Made by a program: the position numbers and the translations under genes. The notes under the pieces are model-generated. The model was not told the origin of the DNA and made no database searches. It worked only from the letters and a program-made list of their open reading frames with translations. Of a stretch of DNA of 64,000 nucleotides, positions 42,535-52,637 are shown in pieces. Origin of the DNA: an uncultured Alphaproteobacteria bacterium (lineage in GTDB: Bacteria > Pseudomonadota > Alphaproteobacteria > RF32 > CAG-239); contig CAKQUG010000003.1 in the NCBI GenBank assembly GCA_934277545.1, positions 62,001 to 126,000 of the forward strand, written 5' to 3'. Position 1 is the first letter of the stretch. The number at the start of each line of letters is the position of its first letter.

Positions 42535-44313
42535 ATGTTTAAGTTATTGAATAAAATATATATTATCGGAGTGCTGTGTTTGGCGGCGACTCCGGCTTTT
42601 GCGCGGGTATGTTTTTTGCCGGACGGAAATTGCGAAGCCGGCAAAGCCACATATTCGCCGGTAAATAATATTACAGGCTGCGAATATAAAGATGAAAATG
42701 CAGCAAAAAACGGACTTGGCGAATGTCAAGAGACCTATAAGAGCGGAATGTGTTATTACAGACGTTGCAAAATGTCGGAAACCGAGTGCATGAAAGAAGC
42801 GCACGAAGCGTCGCATGCTAAAACCGACACCAAAAAGAAATGTGTGGTTTGCAAAGACGGCTGCTGGAAACTGGTGGACAGTGTGTACGGTCCGGATACG
42901 GAACATACCTGTAAAGAGATGGGATATAAAACTAAAGAAAACTGCACAACCGACTATGTAAAATTCGTACCGGTAAAATTAATTGATAAAAACGGTGAGC
43001 GTTGCGGCGTGTGCGACCAGTTAACCTGCTCGCAAATGGGGGGCTATAAAACCAAAGCCAGCTGCGGCAGCAATGAAGAATTTGAATCCGTAGATAAAAT
43101 TGACGCTTACGGCAACATTTGCGGTAACTGTAAAACTAAAACAGACAATAATCCGAGCGACCCGAACAACGGTAAAACTTATTATGTTACAATCGATAAA
43201 AAAGTATTATTGCATTATCCGGATATAGATAATTGTAATTTTACTGTTGATGGTACTATGACAATGCCGAATGTTGGTAATGATACCTTTTTTAAAGATA
43301 ATAATATCAGTTTTGCTGCGCAAGTTTATGCGTATGCAAACTTAGAATGTATATCTAACGGGTGTTCAGGAAGGTATGTAACTTATCTCAGCAAAGCTGC
43401 GACAGAAGTAATTGTTGCCGATATGGATACATATTCCGATATGGAAATTCCTCTTATGCATAGCAATAATAAAGATAGCAGTTTTCCTGAATGGGGATGT
43501 GGTACCAGGAAAATATTGGACTCAGGAATAGATTTGAATAGCTCAAAATATTGGGTTTTGAAACAGGGGGAAACTTCAGAAACAGTTCAACCGATGTCTT
43601 CAAATTGTCAAAATATAACAATTGATGGTAATTCGAGAACAATTTGCTATAAATATAAAGATTATTCTGAGGTTGAAGTTAAAGTTTACCTAGCATATTA
43701 TCCATCACTAATGAATAGTTCTAAAATATTGGATAAATCACAAGGTATTCCAGCCCTGTTTTTTAGTGATACACTGGAGCCGTATGAAACCAAGAAATTG
43801 GAATATAAAACTGGTGGACAAGAAATAACTTTAACAATGCGTCAAAATTCGTCATCAAAAAAATCATCATATATCATAAGTCTTTCTAAAAATTTAAATC
43901 AAGAATGTGAATATAGAGTTATGACTAAAAATGAATTTGAAGAAAAAGGTGCTTATTCAACATTTCTGCATACAGGCAAAATAGAAGATGGTGTATATGG
44001 TACAGAATACGGGGGGAGTGTATGGCGCAGTTTTTCTAATTTAAGAAGTATTGAAGCTCCTGATAATTTTGAAAATCCTGAAAATGATTTTTTAGAATAT
44101 GTCGCAGTTATGGCATGTACATCGCCTGAAGGTGATTTTTCAAATAGAGAAAATAAATGTTCAGATATTTCCAAACACTATAGAGAAAATGATGTTACTA
44201 GATTGGATTGTTCTTCTTCAAAAGCAGAATTAGTACCAAATGTATATTCTTTTGGAGTTCAATATAATGTCGGTGTGAGAACACCATGCACAATATGCAA
44301 GAATGTGAGATAA
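42535..44313 (+). CDS. Secreted cysteine-rich protein, mosaic composition
   Basis: The 592-residue product has a signal peptide (IYIIGVLCLAATPAFA, cut near residue 23). Residues about 24-205 are packed with cysteine pairs and contain two related units of about 45 residues (TCKEMGYKTKENC... GVCDQL and TCSQMGGYKTKASC... GNCKTK). A DNNPSDPNNGK linker leads to a 380-residue beta-rich, low-cysteine region. The DNA of that second part, from about 43190, is much more AT-rich than the first, which suggests a domain join. The exported product probably depends on disulfide formation. I recognise no family. The upstream operator-like block is shared with the pilin-like gene at 59666. Confidence 0.8.
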   Translation: MFKLLNKIYIIGVLCLAATPAFARVCFLPDGNCEAGKATYSPVNNITGCEYKDENAAKNGLGECQETYKSGMCYYRRCKMSETECMKEAHEASHAKTDTKKKCVVCKDGCWKLVDSVYGPDTEHTCKEMGYKTKENCTTDYVKFVPVKLIDKNGERCGVCDQLTCSQMGGYKTKASCGSNEEFESVDKIDAYGNICGNCKTKTDNNPSDPNNGKTYYVTIDKKVLLHYPDIDNCNFTVDGTMTMPNVGNDTFFKDNNISFAAQVYAYANLECISNGCSGRYVTYLSKAATEVIVADMDTYSDMEIPLMHSNNKDSSFPEWGCGTRKILDSGIDLNSSKYWVLKQGETSETVQPMSSNCQNITIDGNSRTICYKYKDYSEVEVKVYLAYYPSLMNSSKILDKSQGIPALFFSDTLEPYETKKLEYKTGGQEITLTMRQNSSSKKSSYIISLSKNLNQECEYRVMTKNEFEEKGAYSTFLHTGKIEDGVYGTEYGGSVWRSFSNLRSIEAPDNFENPENDFLEYVAVMACTSPEGDFSNRENKCSDISKHYRENDVTRLDCSSSKAELVPNVYSFGVQYNVGVRTPCTICKNVR

Positions 44314-44404
44314 AAATACCCCCGAGTGTTATGATACTATAAAAAATTGTGATTTCTAAGGAGGTGATGCAACACTTAAAAATAAAAACAAAATCCTAAT
44401 TATA

Positions 44405-44443
44405 TCAAAAACTCCGGCGGTCCCCAATCCGTCGGAGTTTTTT
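44405..44443 (+). terminator. Terminator after the cysteine-rich protein gene
   Basis: AAAACTCCGGCGG pairs with CCGTCGGAGTTTT, one mismatch, ending in six T. A decayed relative of this hairpin is at 21206-21232. Confidence 0.8.
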
Positions 44444-44461
44444 GTGTCGTAAAAACATTTG

Positions 44462-44489
44462 AAAAAAAATAAAGCTCTCGTGTGAGAGC
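44462..44489 (-). terminator. Terminator of psd
   Basis: GCTCTC (44474-44479) and GAGAGC (44484-44489) form a stem with a 4-base loop. On the minus strand TTTATTTTTTTT follows. Confidence 0.85.
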
Positions 44490-44516
44490 CTTATTAAAAA
44501 ATATAATGAAAAATGT

Positions 44517-45365
44517 TTATTTCAGGGTTGCCATTTGCATACCCATGCGGGTTGGCTGACCGGATTGCATATCTTCATTGAACTGTATTTTATTTTTTTC
44601 AAACAGACAAATAACCGTGCTGCCCATAAAAAACTTGCCGATTTCATCGCCTTTGGCAAAATTCAAATTACGGGAGGCGTATTCCGAAACCGCGATGTCT
44701 TTGTTTTTGTTGGGAGCAACTGTTCCCGCCCAAGCGGTTGAAATGCTGCGCACAATGGTCGCGCCCACAAAAATAACCGCCATACGTCCTATTTCGGTGT
44801 TAAAAAAGCAAACCACACGTTCGTTGCGGGCGAAAAGTTCCGGAATATGTTTGGCGTTAAACGGATTAACCGAAAATAAATCGCCGGGAACATGAATCAT
44901 TTTATCTAAAGTTCCGGCAAACGGAAGGTGCACACGGTGATAGTCCTTAGGCGAGAGATAAATTGTGATAAATTCGCCGTTTTTGAAAGCCTGAGCTTCT
45001 TTAGAATCTGCTAACAACGCTTCAGTTGTGTAGTAGTGATTTTTGGCCTGAAACAAGAACTTGTCTTCTATTTTGCCGAATTGGCTGATTTTACCGTCAA
45101 CCGGAAATGTTACAACATTGGTGTTTGGGTTGATAGGGCGTGCGTCGGCTGTCAACGGACGTGAAAAAAAAGCGTTAAAAGATTTGTAATCTTCTATTTT
45201 TCCAGCCATTTCTTTAGTATTTACATTATAGTGTTTGATAAATTGCTGTATCATAAATGTAGTGGCTTTGCCGAGTTTGGCGGCGGCGGCAAAACCGACA
45301 GCCCGGGTTAATAAATGTTTGGGCAGCAGATATTGCGCGTCGGCTTTTAATTTTTGCATATTCAT
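44517..45365 (-). CDS. psd: Phosphatidylserine decarboxylase
   Basis: Psd makes phosphatidylethanolamine from phosphatidylserine using a pyruvoyl group formed by self-cleavage. The 282-residue proenzyme has FNAFFSRPLTADARPI, VTFPVDGKISQFGKI, the His-containing YLSPKDYHRVHLPFAG and the cleavage region KFFMGSTVICLFE, where GST replaces the more common LGST context but keeps Gly-Ser. The size fits the bacterial membrane-associated type. It is the second pyruvoyl enzyme of the window. No pssA gene is adjacent. Confidence 0.95.
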   Translation of the reverse strand: MNMQKLKADAQYLLPKHLLTRAVGFAAAAKLGKATTFMIQQFIKHYNVNTKEMAGKIEDYKSFNAFFSRPLTADARPINPNTNVVTFPVDGKISQFGKIEDKFLFQAKNHYYTTEALLADSKEAQAFKNGEFITIYLSPKDYHRVHLPFAGTLDKMIHVPGDLFSVNPFNAKHIPELFARNERVVCFFNTEIGRMAVIFVGATIVRSISTAWAGTVAPNKNKDIAVSEYASRNLNFAKGDEIGKFFMGSTVICLFEKNKIQFNEDMQSGQPTRMGMQMATLK

Positions 45366-45508
45366 AACATTCTCCTGTTTTTATTTTGCTTAAAAAGTAG
45401 CGTTTTTTAAAAGGCTTGTCAATTATTATATAGAGTTCTTTTCTTAATATTTTTTTTAAACCTTTGGTGTAAATTAACAAAAAAACTTTATATAAAAAGG
45501 ATTGTCCC

Positions 45509-48500
45509 ATGAATAAATTAAAATGTTTTACCCTGTTGGCGGCTGCTGGAATTTTCAGCAGTTTCAATGCTCAGGCTTTGGTGTTGCATCAGACCAGATT
45601 TAATGCCTCTTTACGAGATGCTATTTATAAGGCCGCGCATGATAATAAACCTGAGATTTTACAGAAGTATTTAAATTTGGGATATTCCATAGACATTAGT
45701 GATGAACGCGGAATGAGCGCTTTGTGTTATGCTAAAAGCAAGGGAGATGACGAAGCGTATGATATGCTGTATAAATATGGTGCCGATGAAAATGCACCGT
45801 GCATGGAAACGGCAAAAGAAATTTACCGTTCTGAATGGTTGAATAAAGCAAAAAGTTTTGCCGGATACACATTGCTGGCCGGCGGTGTGGTCGGGGCGTT
45901 TGCTTTTGCATCGGGCGGTTCCGGCGGCGGAAGCGATAGCAGCGATAGCAGCAGCGGAACCGGCGGAAATTCATCTTCCGGCGGCAATAGTTATGAACCT
46001 AACAGCAACGGAACAATGGCAACAGATGTAAATTTGAAACCGGTGTTAAACAGTTATAACAAAGTAACAACTTATTCAACCGCCGACGAGTGGAATAATA
46101 ATATCGAATTTAACGGCTCGAAATTCAGTAATTCCGTGAATTATTTGGGCGGCATTAACGCGGCGCCGGCATTTGCCAAGGTTTATGGCAAAGATGACGA
46201 AGGTAATTTTGCTTCGAATTTGAAAGAAGTTTCCGTCGGAGTGATAGACAGCGGAGTTTGGGGCAATCATTCGGAATTTAAAACCGCAAACGGCTATAAA
46301 GTTTCCGGAGCAAATTGGGACGCCGGTCCGTGTTCGGACACTAACCAAAGTCAATGTTGGCAAAAAGGCGAAGCTGATGTGCAATGCGAAAAAGAAAACT
46401 GCTATTTGATTTTGGCATACAAAAACGGACAGGGCGATGTTGTTGCTAATAAAGGCGCAATTTCCTGCGATAAGGGAATGAGTGCCGAAAGCTGCTATAA
46501 CAAATGGGCGGCAGCGTATCCGACTGATTACACCGGAATAAACGGCGGAAAATATTATTATCCTAACTATATTAACAGCACGTTGAATAATGACGATACT
46601 TTGCACGGTTCGCACGTCGCCGGTATTATTGCCGCTAACATTGATGGTAGTGGCAATATGGGCGTCGCCGGAGTAAATACCAAAATTTATGCGGTGCGTT
46701 GGGATTTGTTGTCGGATTTAACCGATGTCGATTTGGCAAACGGCGAAGACGGCGTGTCATCTGCGGATATTTGGAAAAATATGGTGGCGTTGAATTTGAG
46801 TGCCGGTTCTATAGCGTCTGACACTATAAATGCCTCTCACGCCGCGTCTTCTATAGAAAGTGTTGATCAAAATTTGTTTGAAAAATTATTAAACAATCAG
46901 ACGGTTACGGCAAATAATAAAATAGACGGCACAATTTTGGTTAAAGCCGCCGGAAATGAAGAATATGTACAGCCAGATTTAATGTCGGGCTTAAAACTTA
47001 ATGAAAAGTATAAAGATTTATTGATGACCGTGGTGGTGTCTGTTGATGTCAGCTTAGATGATAATCACTTGGTAACTGATTACAAACTTTCTTCATTTTC
47101 TAACCGGTGTGGTGTAACGTCGGGATATTGCTTGGCGGCACCGGGCGGAAATTATAATAAAGAGGAAAATTTAGCAAAATATATGTGGAGTGTCGGCGAA
47201 ACCGGAAACAGCGAACATGAATATGAAAAGATGATGGGAACGTCAATGGCAGCTCCGGTGGTTACCGGCGCAATCGCGTTTTTGAAAGGCGCTTACGACT
47301 ATATGTCCGGGGAAGAAATTATTGATTTGATGATGACCACTGCCAATAAAAACGCCTCGGACTATTCGGCAGAAAAATACGGAGCAGGGTTGCTTGATTT
47401 GGGCGCGGCGGTTTCTACCTATGTTCCGCAAAACGGAGTGTTGTCCACATTCGGCGGCAGCTCGGTCAACTCGGAGCGCATTAACTTGAGCGCGGCTCAT
47501 CTGAATGTTCCGTCGGTTATGAAAAGCGCCATGCAAAAAGCCTTGCCGCAAAGCGTAACGATTTTTGATAAATATAACCGTCCGTTTGAATATGCCTCGA
47601 CTAATTTGGTTTCTACCACACACGGCGGTTATAAAACTCTTAAAAACGATGTTTATCAAATAGCCAAACCGGCGCGGCTTTCTAAAGCGCAAAACGGCAA
47701 TATGAGTTTTGCATTTGCCGGAAGCGCCGCAAATGCCAATGGTTTTGGCATGGGGTTTATGCAGGCTGATTATCAGGGAAACGGTTATAATTCCGGATTT
47801 TATTTCAGTGAAAATACTCGCTATGAAAACGGCAGCTCTTTTGCCGAAACCACGGCAAATCCGTTTATGGCAATGCAAAACGCCTATGGGGCTTATAATA
47901 ACTTTAACTTTAATCATAATATGGGGCTGAAACTGGAGGCGGTTACCGGACGCAACGGCTTGTATGACGGCGACAGCAGCTGGCAGGATAGTTCTTTCAA
48001 AAAACAAGCGTATGCGCTTAATTCTGAATTGCAGCTGCATAAAAGCGAAAAATTCAGTTTCGGTTTAAGCGGCGGCGTGCTCTATGAAGAAGCTGCAACT
48101 TTGGGTATGAACGGCAGCGGCGCCTTTGAAATTCAGGGCGGCGAAACCTATAACACCGGCGTAAAAGCGTCTTGGTTTGTTACTCCGCAGCTGACTTTAA
48201 CCGGCAGCTATTACCGCGGTTACACCAAAGGTCAGGCGTTTGAAGCTGATTTGCTGAAAACATCCGATTTAGTCAGCGAAAGTTTTGCGTTTGACGCTAA
48301 TTACAAGGTCAGCAAGCAAACCGAATTCGGTTTTAATGTGTCATCGCCTTTGCGGGTGGTCGACGGTTCACTGGCAGTAAATTTGCCAAGCGGACGCGAC
48401 AATTATTCGGACACGGTATATTTCAACCGCTATCAGGCAGCTTTAAAACCGGAGGCCAGAGAATATAAATTCGCCGCTTACGCAAGCCATAATTTCAGCG

Positions 48501-48607
48501 AAAATTTAAGCCTGCGTTCGGAGCTGGATGTGCGTGTTAATCCCGAACATCAGCGGCAGGCAAACGACTATCGCGCGTTGCTGGGTTTGAATTGGACTTT
48601 TAACTAA
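45509..48607 (+). CDS. Subtilisin-like serine protease autotransporter with ankyrin-like start
   Basis: The 1032-residue protein has a signal peptide (LLAAAGIFSSFNAQA, cut near residue 24), one to two ankyrin-like repeats (residues about 28-90, LRDAIYKAAHDNKPEILQKY then DERGMSALCYAKSKGDDEAYDMLYKYGA), a hydrophobic glycine-rich helix (about 115-135) and a Gly/Ser linker. The S8 protease follows with its triad in VIDSGVWG (Asp247), LHGSHVAGIIA (His369) and GTSMAAP (Ser579). The last 300 residues alternate as beta strands and end in LLGLNWTFN, a terminal-strand signature of an autotransporter barrel. It should be displayed on or released from the outer membrane. The ankyrin-like part is unusual for autotransporters. 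Confidence 0.85.
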   Translation: MNKLKCFTLLAAAGIFSSFNAQALVLHQTRFNASLRDAIYKAAHDNKPEILQKYLNLGYSIDISDERGMSALCYAKSKGDDEAYDMLYKYGADENAPCMETAKEIYRSEWLNKAKSFAGYTLLAGGVVGAFAFASGGSGGGSDSSDSSSGTGGNSSSGGNSYEPNSNGTMATDVNLKPVLNSYNKVTTYSTADEWNNNIEFNGSKFSNSVNYLGGINAAPAFAKVYGKDDEGNFASNLKEVSVGVIDSGVWGNHSEFKTANGYKVSGANWDAGPCSDTNQSQCWQKGEADVQCEKENCYLILAYKNGQGDVVANKGAISCDKGMSAESCYNKWAAAYPTDYTGINGGKYYYPNYINSTLNNDDTLHGSHVAGIIAANIDGSGNMGVAGVNTKIYAVRWDLLSDLTDVDLANGEDGVSSADIWKNMVALNLSAGSIASDTINASHAASSIESVDQNLFEKLLNNQTVTANNKIDGTILVKAAGNEEYVQPDLMSGLKLNEKYKDLLMTVVVSVDVSLDDNHLVTDYKLSSFSNRCGVTSGYCLAAPGGNYNKEENLAKYMWSVGETGNSEHEYEKMMGTSMAAPVVTGAIAFLKGAYDYMSGEEIIDLMMTTANKNASDYSAEKYGAGLLDLGAAVSTYVPQNGVLSTFGGSSVNSERINLSAAHLNVPSVMKSAMQKALPQSVTIFDKYNRPFEYASTNLVSTTHGGYKTLKNDVYQIAKPARLSKAQNGNMSFAFAGSAANANGFGMGFMQADYQGNGYNSGFYFSENTRYENGSSFAETTANPFMAMQNAYGAYNNFNFNHNMGLKLEAVTGRNGLYDGDSSWQDSSFKKQAYALNSELQLHKSEKFSFGLSGGVLYEEAATLGMNGSGAFEIQGGETYNTGVKASWFVTPQLTLTGSYYRGYTKGQAFEADLLKTSDLVSESFAFDANYKVSKQTEFGFNVSSPLRVVDGSLAVNLPSGRDNYSDTVYFNRYQAALKPEAREYKFAAYASHNFSENLSLRSELDVRVNPEHQRQANDYRALLGLNWTFN

Positions 48608-48622
48608 ACAAAAGGTGGACTT

Positions 48623-51600
48623 ATGGCAGATAAAATTTGGCGGAAAAAACGATTTTTTCCGCTTTTGGCTACCCAGTTTTTAGGGGCTTTTAACGATAAT
48701 TTGTTCAAAAATACGCTGATGGTTTTTGTGGCGTATAAATTGATGGCAGACACACAAACCGTCAATATTTACGCTAATTTGGCGGCCGGTATTTTTATTT
48801 TGCCGTATTTTCTGTTTTCGGCGATTGCGGGTTTGCTGGCGGATAAATACAGCCGTTCCAAGCTGACGCGGATTTTAAAAATCGCTGAGCTGATTTTAAT
48901 GAGTTCAGCGGCGATTATATTTATGTTTAATTCGCCGAATTTGCTTATTTTTATGTTGTTTTTAATGGGGCTGCAGTCCACATTTTTCGGGCCGATAAAA
49001 TATGCTTTGCTGCCGCAGCTGCTAAAGCCGAATGAACTGGTGGCCGGCAATGCTTATGTGGAGGCAAGTACTTATATTTCCATTATTTTAGGCTCAATAT
49101 TGGGAACATTGCTGCCGATTGGCGTCAGTGTGTTTCTGCTGATTTTATGCGCCGCAGCCGGAGTTGTTTCAGCTTATAAAATTCCCGAAACGGCCGGAAT
49201 GCAGCCTGATTTGAAAATCAACTTTGATTTAAGCCGGCAGATAAAGGAAAATATTAATCTTATCCGCTCGCATACCATTGTTTTCCGCACTATTATCGGC
49301 GCTACCTGGTTTTGGGTTTTGGGCGTGTTTTTCTTAACCGAACTGTTTCCGCTTTGCAGCAAAGTTTTTAACACTGAAAAAGCGGTTGTTACCATGTTTT
49401 TGGTGCTGTTTTCGGTTGGCGTCGGCGTCGGTTCAATGTTTTGCAACAAGCTGCTGAAAGGCGAAGTAAGCGTGGTGTATGTGCCAATCAGCGCAGTTGG
49501 TTTAAGCGTGTGCGCGTTTGCTGTATATTGGCTTTCATGCGGCTTTGCAACACCGGCCGACACTTTAAGCTTAGCAGAATTTTTGAGCTTGCCGCGCGGA
49601 ATTTTATTGAGCCTGTTTTTATTCGCTTTTGCCTTTTGCGGCGGAATGTACGTGGTGCCGCTTAACGCTTTAATGCAAAAGAAAGCTCCGAAGAAAAGCA
49701 CGGCGTCGGTGATTGCCGGCAACAATATCATCAATTCATTGGGCATGGTTGGAATTTCTCTTTTGGCGGTGGTGCTGACAGCGCTTGGATTTAAGATTAC
49801 AACCTTGTTTTTGTTTGTGGCAATTATCAGCGCCGGCGTGGCGGTTTATATCTGTATGCTGCTGCCGGATGCTTTAGTGCGTTCAATATTTCGTTCGTTG
49901 CTGAAGATATTTTTCAGGGTAGAAGTTTCAGGAGTGCAGAATTTGCAAAAGGCCGGAAGCAAAGTGCTGATTGTCGCCAACCATGTTTCACTGTTGGACG
50001 GGGTGTTAATCGCCGCGTTTCTGCCTCGGAAAATAACCTTTGCCATAGACGGTGATTGGGGCGCAAAATGGTATGTGAGACTGTTTAGCGGGCTGGTTGA
50101 TTTTTGTCCGCTGAATCCGACAAATCCGCTGGCAATCCGTACCTTGATTGATGAAGTCAATAAGAATAAAACCGTAATGATTTTTCCGGAAGGGCGAATC
50201 AGCGTTACCGGCTCGCTGATGAAAGTTTATGAAGGCGCCGGAGTGATTGCTGCCAAAACCGGAGCTAAAATTGTGCCTTTGCGCATTGACGGAGCGCAAT
50301 ACTCAAAATTTTCATACATTGGCAATATTGTTAAAACGCAAATGTTTCCGAAAATAAAAATGTTTGTGCTGCCGTCTTGCGATTTAAAAGTTGCCGACAG
50401 CTTGTCTATGCGTGAAAAACGCCATGCTGCGTCGCTGAAATTGTATGATTTGATGGCGGCGATGATGTATAGAACAACCGATAAAAATATGCCTTTGTTC
50501 AATGCATTGCTGCAAGCGGAAAGATTGTTCGGCGTCAAGCATAAAATAGCTTTGGATATGCAGAAAAAAACGCTGGATTACGGGCAGTTTGTGTTAAAGA
50601 GCTATGTGTTGGGTGCGGCGTATAAAAAGCTGTTTTCGGATGAGGAAAAAGTCGGTGTTTTACTGCCGAACAGTTTGGCGAACGCCGTCAGCTTTTTTGC
50701 TTTGCAATATGCGGCGAAAATTCCGGTTATGCTGAATTTTTCGCTGGGAACGGCTCAATTTGAATCGTGTTTGAAAACCACAAAATTGCGGAAAGTTGTC
50801 AGCTCGCGCAAATTTATTGAAGCAGGTAAGTTGGAACGTTTTGCCGAAAGCGTGAAAAATGCCGGAGCGGAAATTATATATTTGGAGGATTTTGCCGAGC
50901 AGATTTCTTGGACAACCAAACTTAAAGGCCTAAAAAAATATCTGCGCCGCGAAGAGGTAAAAACAAACGCGGATAAGCCTGCGGTTATTTTGTTTACCTC
51001 CGGTTCGGAAGGTTTGCCGAAAGCGGTTTTGCTGTCGCATCGCAACATTTTGGCAAACGTGCAGCAACTGCGTTTGGCCGTGCCGTTTTGCTCTAAAGAT
51101 GTGTTCTTGAACGCGCTGCCTATGTTCCATTCTTTCGGGCTGACGGTGGGGACGGTTTTGCCGCTTTTGCACGGTGTGAAAGTGTGTTTGTATCCGTCGC
51201 CTCTGCATTACCGTATTATACCGGAATTGGCATACGATTTGCAGGCGACGGCCATTATCGGCACAGATGCGTTTCTATATGGTTACGGGCGTATGGCCAG
51301 CGCTTATGACTTTTTCCCGATACGCTTTGCCGTGGCCGGCGGAGAAAAACTGAAAGCCCGCACGGCGGAACTGTGGATGAAAAAATTCGGCGTGCGTATT
51401 TTTGAAGGCTATGGCACAACCGAATTGTCGCCGGTTATTTCCGTGAATACGCCGATGTATTTTAAGGAAAACACCGTAGGACGGATTTTGCCGGAAATTA
51501 AGTATAAACTGGAAAAAGTTTTTGGGGGTGACGAGGGCGGAAAACTGCTGCTGCAGGCCGATAATGTTATGCTGGGATATATGAAGGCCGATAAGCCGGA

Positions 51601-51994
51601 TGTGCTGCAAAAGGCGGAAAATTGGTATGATACCGGCGATATTGTGAAAATAGATGATGACGGTTTTGTTACGGTTTGCGGAAGAGTGAAACGCTTTGCA
51701 AAAATCGGCGGAGAAATGGTGTCGCTGACTGCGGTTGAGCAGGCACTGGAAAAACTGTATCCAAACGCCGTGTTTGGAGTTTTAGCGGTTGCCGATGAGA
51801 AAAAAGGCGAAAAAACGGTTTTGGTAACGGCAGATGCAAACGCTAATCTGCCGGAAATTCAGCGCTTTTTCAAAGCACAGGGGCTTAGTGAGCTGTGGTG
51901 TCCGAAAGAAGTGGTGTATGTGACGGAACCGCCGTTGCTCGGTAACGGAAAATTTGACTATTTGAGCGCGCAGAAAACAGTGGAAAAAAGATAG
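48623..51994 (+). CDS. aas: LplT-Aas fusion: lysophospholipid transporter, acyltransferase and acyl-ACP synthetase
   Basis: This 1123-residue protein combines lysophospholipid import with re-acylation. Residues 1 to about 410 are an MFS transporter like LplT (GAFNDNLFKNTLMVFVAYKL, then about 12 helices). Residues about 430-620 are a PlsC acyltransferase with NHVSLLDG (His454, Asp459) and FPEGRIS. The rest is an AMP-forming acyl-ACP synthetase with LFTSGSEGLPKAVLLSH near residue 795, FEGYGTTELSP and YDTGDIVKID. In enteric bacteria lplT and aas are separate genes; the single-chain form is known from alphaproteobacteria. It follows the autotransporter gene by 15 bases, possibly co-transcribed. 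Confidence 0.94.
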   Translation: MADKIWRKKRFFPLLATQFLGAFNDNLFKNTLMVFVAYKLMADTQTVNIYANLAAGIFILPYFLFSAIAGLLADKYSRSKLTRILKIAELILMSSAAIIFMFNSPNLLIFMLFLMGLQSTFFGPIKYALLPQLLKPNELVAGNAYVEASTYISIILGSILGTLLPIGVSVFLLILCAAAGVVSAYKIPETAGMQPDLKINFDLSRQIKENINLIRSHTIVFRTIIGATWFWVLGVFFLTELFPLCSKVFNTEKAVVTMFLVLFSVGVGVGSMFCNKLLKGEVSVVYVPISAVGLSVCAFAVYWLSCGFATPADTLSLAEFLSLPRGILLSLFLFAFAFCGGMYVVPLNALMQKKAPKKSTASVIAGNNIINSLGMVGISLLAVVLTALGFKITTLFLFVAIISAGVAVYICMLLPDALVRSIFRSLLKIFFRVEVSGVQNLQKAGSKVLIVANHVSLLDGVLIAAFLPRKITFAIDGDWGAKWYVRLFSGLVDFCPLNPTNPLAIRTLIDEVNKNKTVMIFPEGRISVTGSLMKVYEGAGVIAAKTGAKIVPLRIDGAQYSKFSYIGNIVKTQMFPKIKMFVLPSCDLKVADSLSMREKRHAASLKLYDLMAAMMYRTTDKNMPLFNALLQAERLFGVKHKIALDMQKKTLDYGQFVLKSYVLGAAYKKLFSDEEKVGVLLPNSLANAVSFFALQYAAKIPVMLNFSLGTAQFESCLKTTKLRKVVSSRKFIEAGKLERFAESVKNAGAEIIYLEDFAEQISWTTKLKGLKKYLRREEVKTNADKPAVILFTSGSEGLPKAVLLSHRNILANVQQLRLAVPFCSKDVFLNALPMFHSFGLTVGTVLPLLHGVKVCLYPSPLHYRIIPELAYDLQATAIIGTDAFLYGYGRMASAYDFFPIRFAVAGGEKLKARTAELWMKKFGVRIFEGYGTTELSPVISVNTPMYFKENTVGRILPEIKYKLEKVFGGDEGGKLLLQADNVMLGYMKADKPDVLQKAENWYDTGDIVKIDDDGFVTVCGRVKRFAKIGGEMVSLTAVEQALEKLYPNAVFGVLAVADEKKGEKTVLVTADANANLPEIQRFFKAQGLSELWCPKEVVYVTEPPLLGNGKFDYLSAQKTVEKR

Positions 51995-52130
51995 CGAATT
52001 AAGCAATTCAATTTGTTGTGGATAACCCTTTTTTCTATTGCTTTAGAAGAAAGAAAAAACATCAAATCAGACTTGAAAATGTTCAGAATCTGCAAGCAAA
52101 AACGAGGTTAAAAAAACATTGTTTAAAAAC

Positions 52131-52163
52131 AAAAAATACCTGCTTTTTCGACAGGTATTTTTT
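52131..52163. terminator. Bidirectional terminator near the DUF2934 gene
   Basis: AAAAAATACCTG and CAGGTATTTTTT form a 12-bp stem with a 9-base loop, 18 bases beyond the stop of the minus-strand gene. Confidence 0.8.
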
Positions 52164-52180
52164 GCAGAAATAAATACGGA

Positions 52181-52420
52181 TTATTTCTTGGATGTTTTTC
52201 TGCTGGTATTGGTTTTTGCAGAGCTTGATTTTGCAGTAGATTTGGTTGAAGATTTTTTGCAAGAGCAAGCAGAGCTTGAGTTTGAACAAGAGTTGTTGCC
52301 ATAAAGCTGGTTCATAGCCATTGTCCAAAAATATTCATCTTTACCACTTGGGCAACCTGCGTTCTGCCAGTTGTAATAGGCAGCTTCGCGTACATAATTT
52401 TCATTATAATTTTTATTCAT
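52181..52420 (-). CDS. DUF2934-like small protein with low-complexity tail
   Basis: The first 45 of 79 residues (VREAAYYNWQNAGCPSGKDE then YFWTMAMNQL) match the DUF2934 pattern I-R-x-x-A-Y-x-W-x-x-A-G-x-P-x-G-x-D-x-x-x-W. The tail is Ser/Lys/Thr-rich with a CSNSSSACSCKK cysteine cluster. The family is of unknown function. A plus-strand frame over the same bases is an acidic shadow of this tail. Confidence 0.72.
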   Translation of the reverse strand: MNKNYNENYVREAAYYNWQNAGCPSGKDEYFWTMAMNQLYGNNSCSNSSSACSCKKSSTKSTAKSSSAKTNTSRKTSKK

Positions 52421-52637
52421 TTCATATCTCCAATAATTGTTTATAACATAGTCAAGTATAGACGCTTTTTTATTGCCGTCAATACTTTAAAAAACAGAAA
52501 ATCTGGGATGAAAAAAATTATCCCGAATTTCAGTATATTTTCTTGCATTTAAATGGATTAGTTTATATAGATATAAGATGTAAGTTTTAATACAGGCAAA
52601 CTAATATTATTTTGCTGTTCTGTTATGGGAGTTTATT

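Noticed and set aside
44360..44400. AAGGAGGTGATGC resembling a very strong ribosome site or the complement of the 16S end
   Set aside because: The frame behind it has only 10 codons and runs into the terminator. No rRNA sequence surrounds it.
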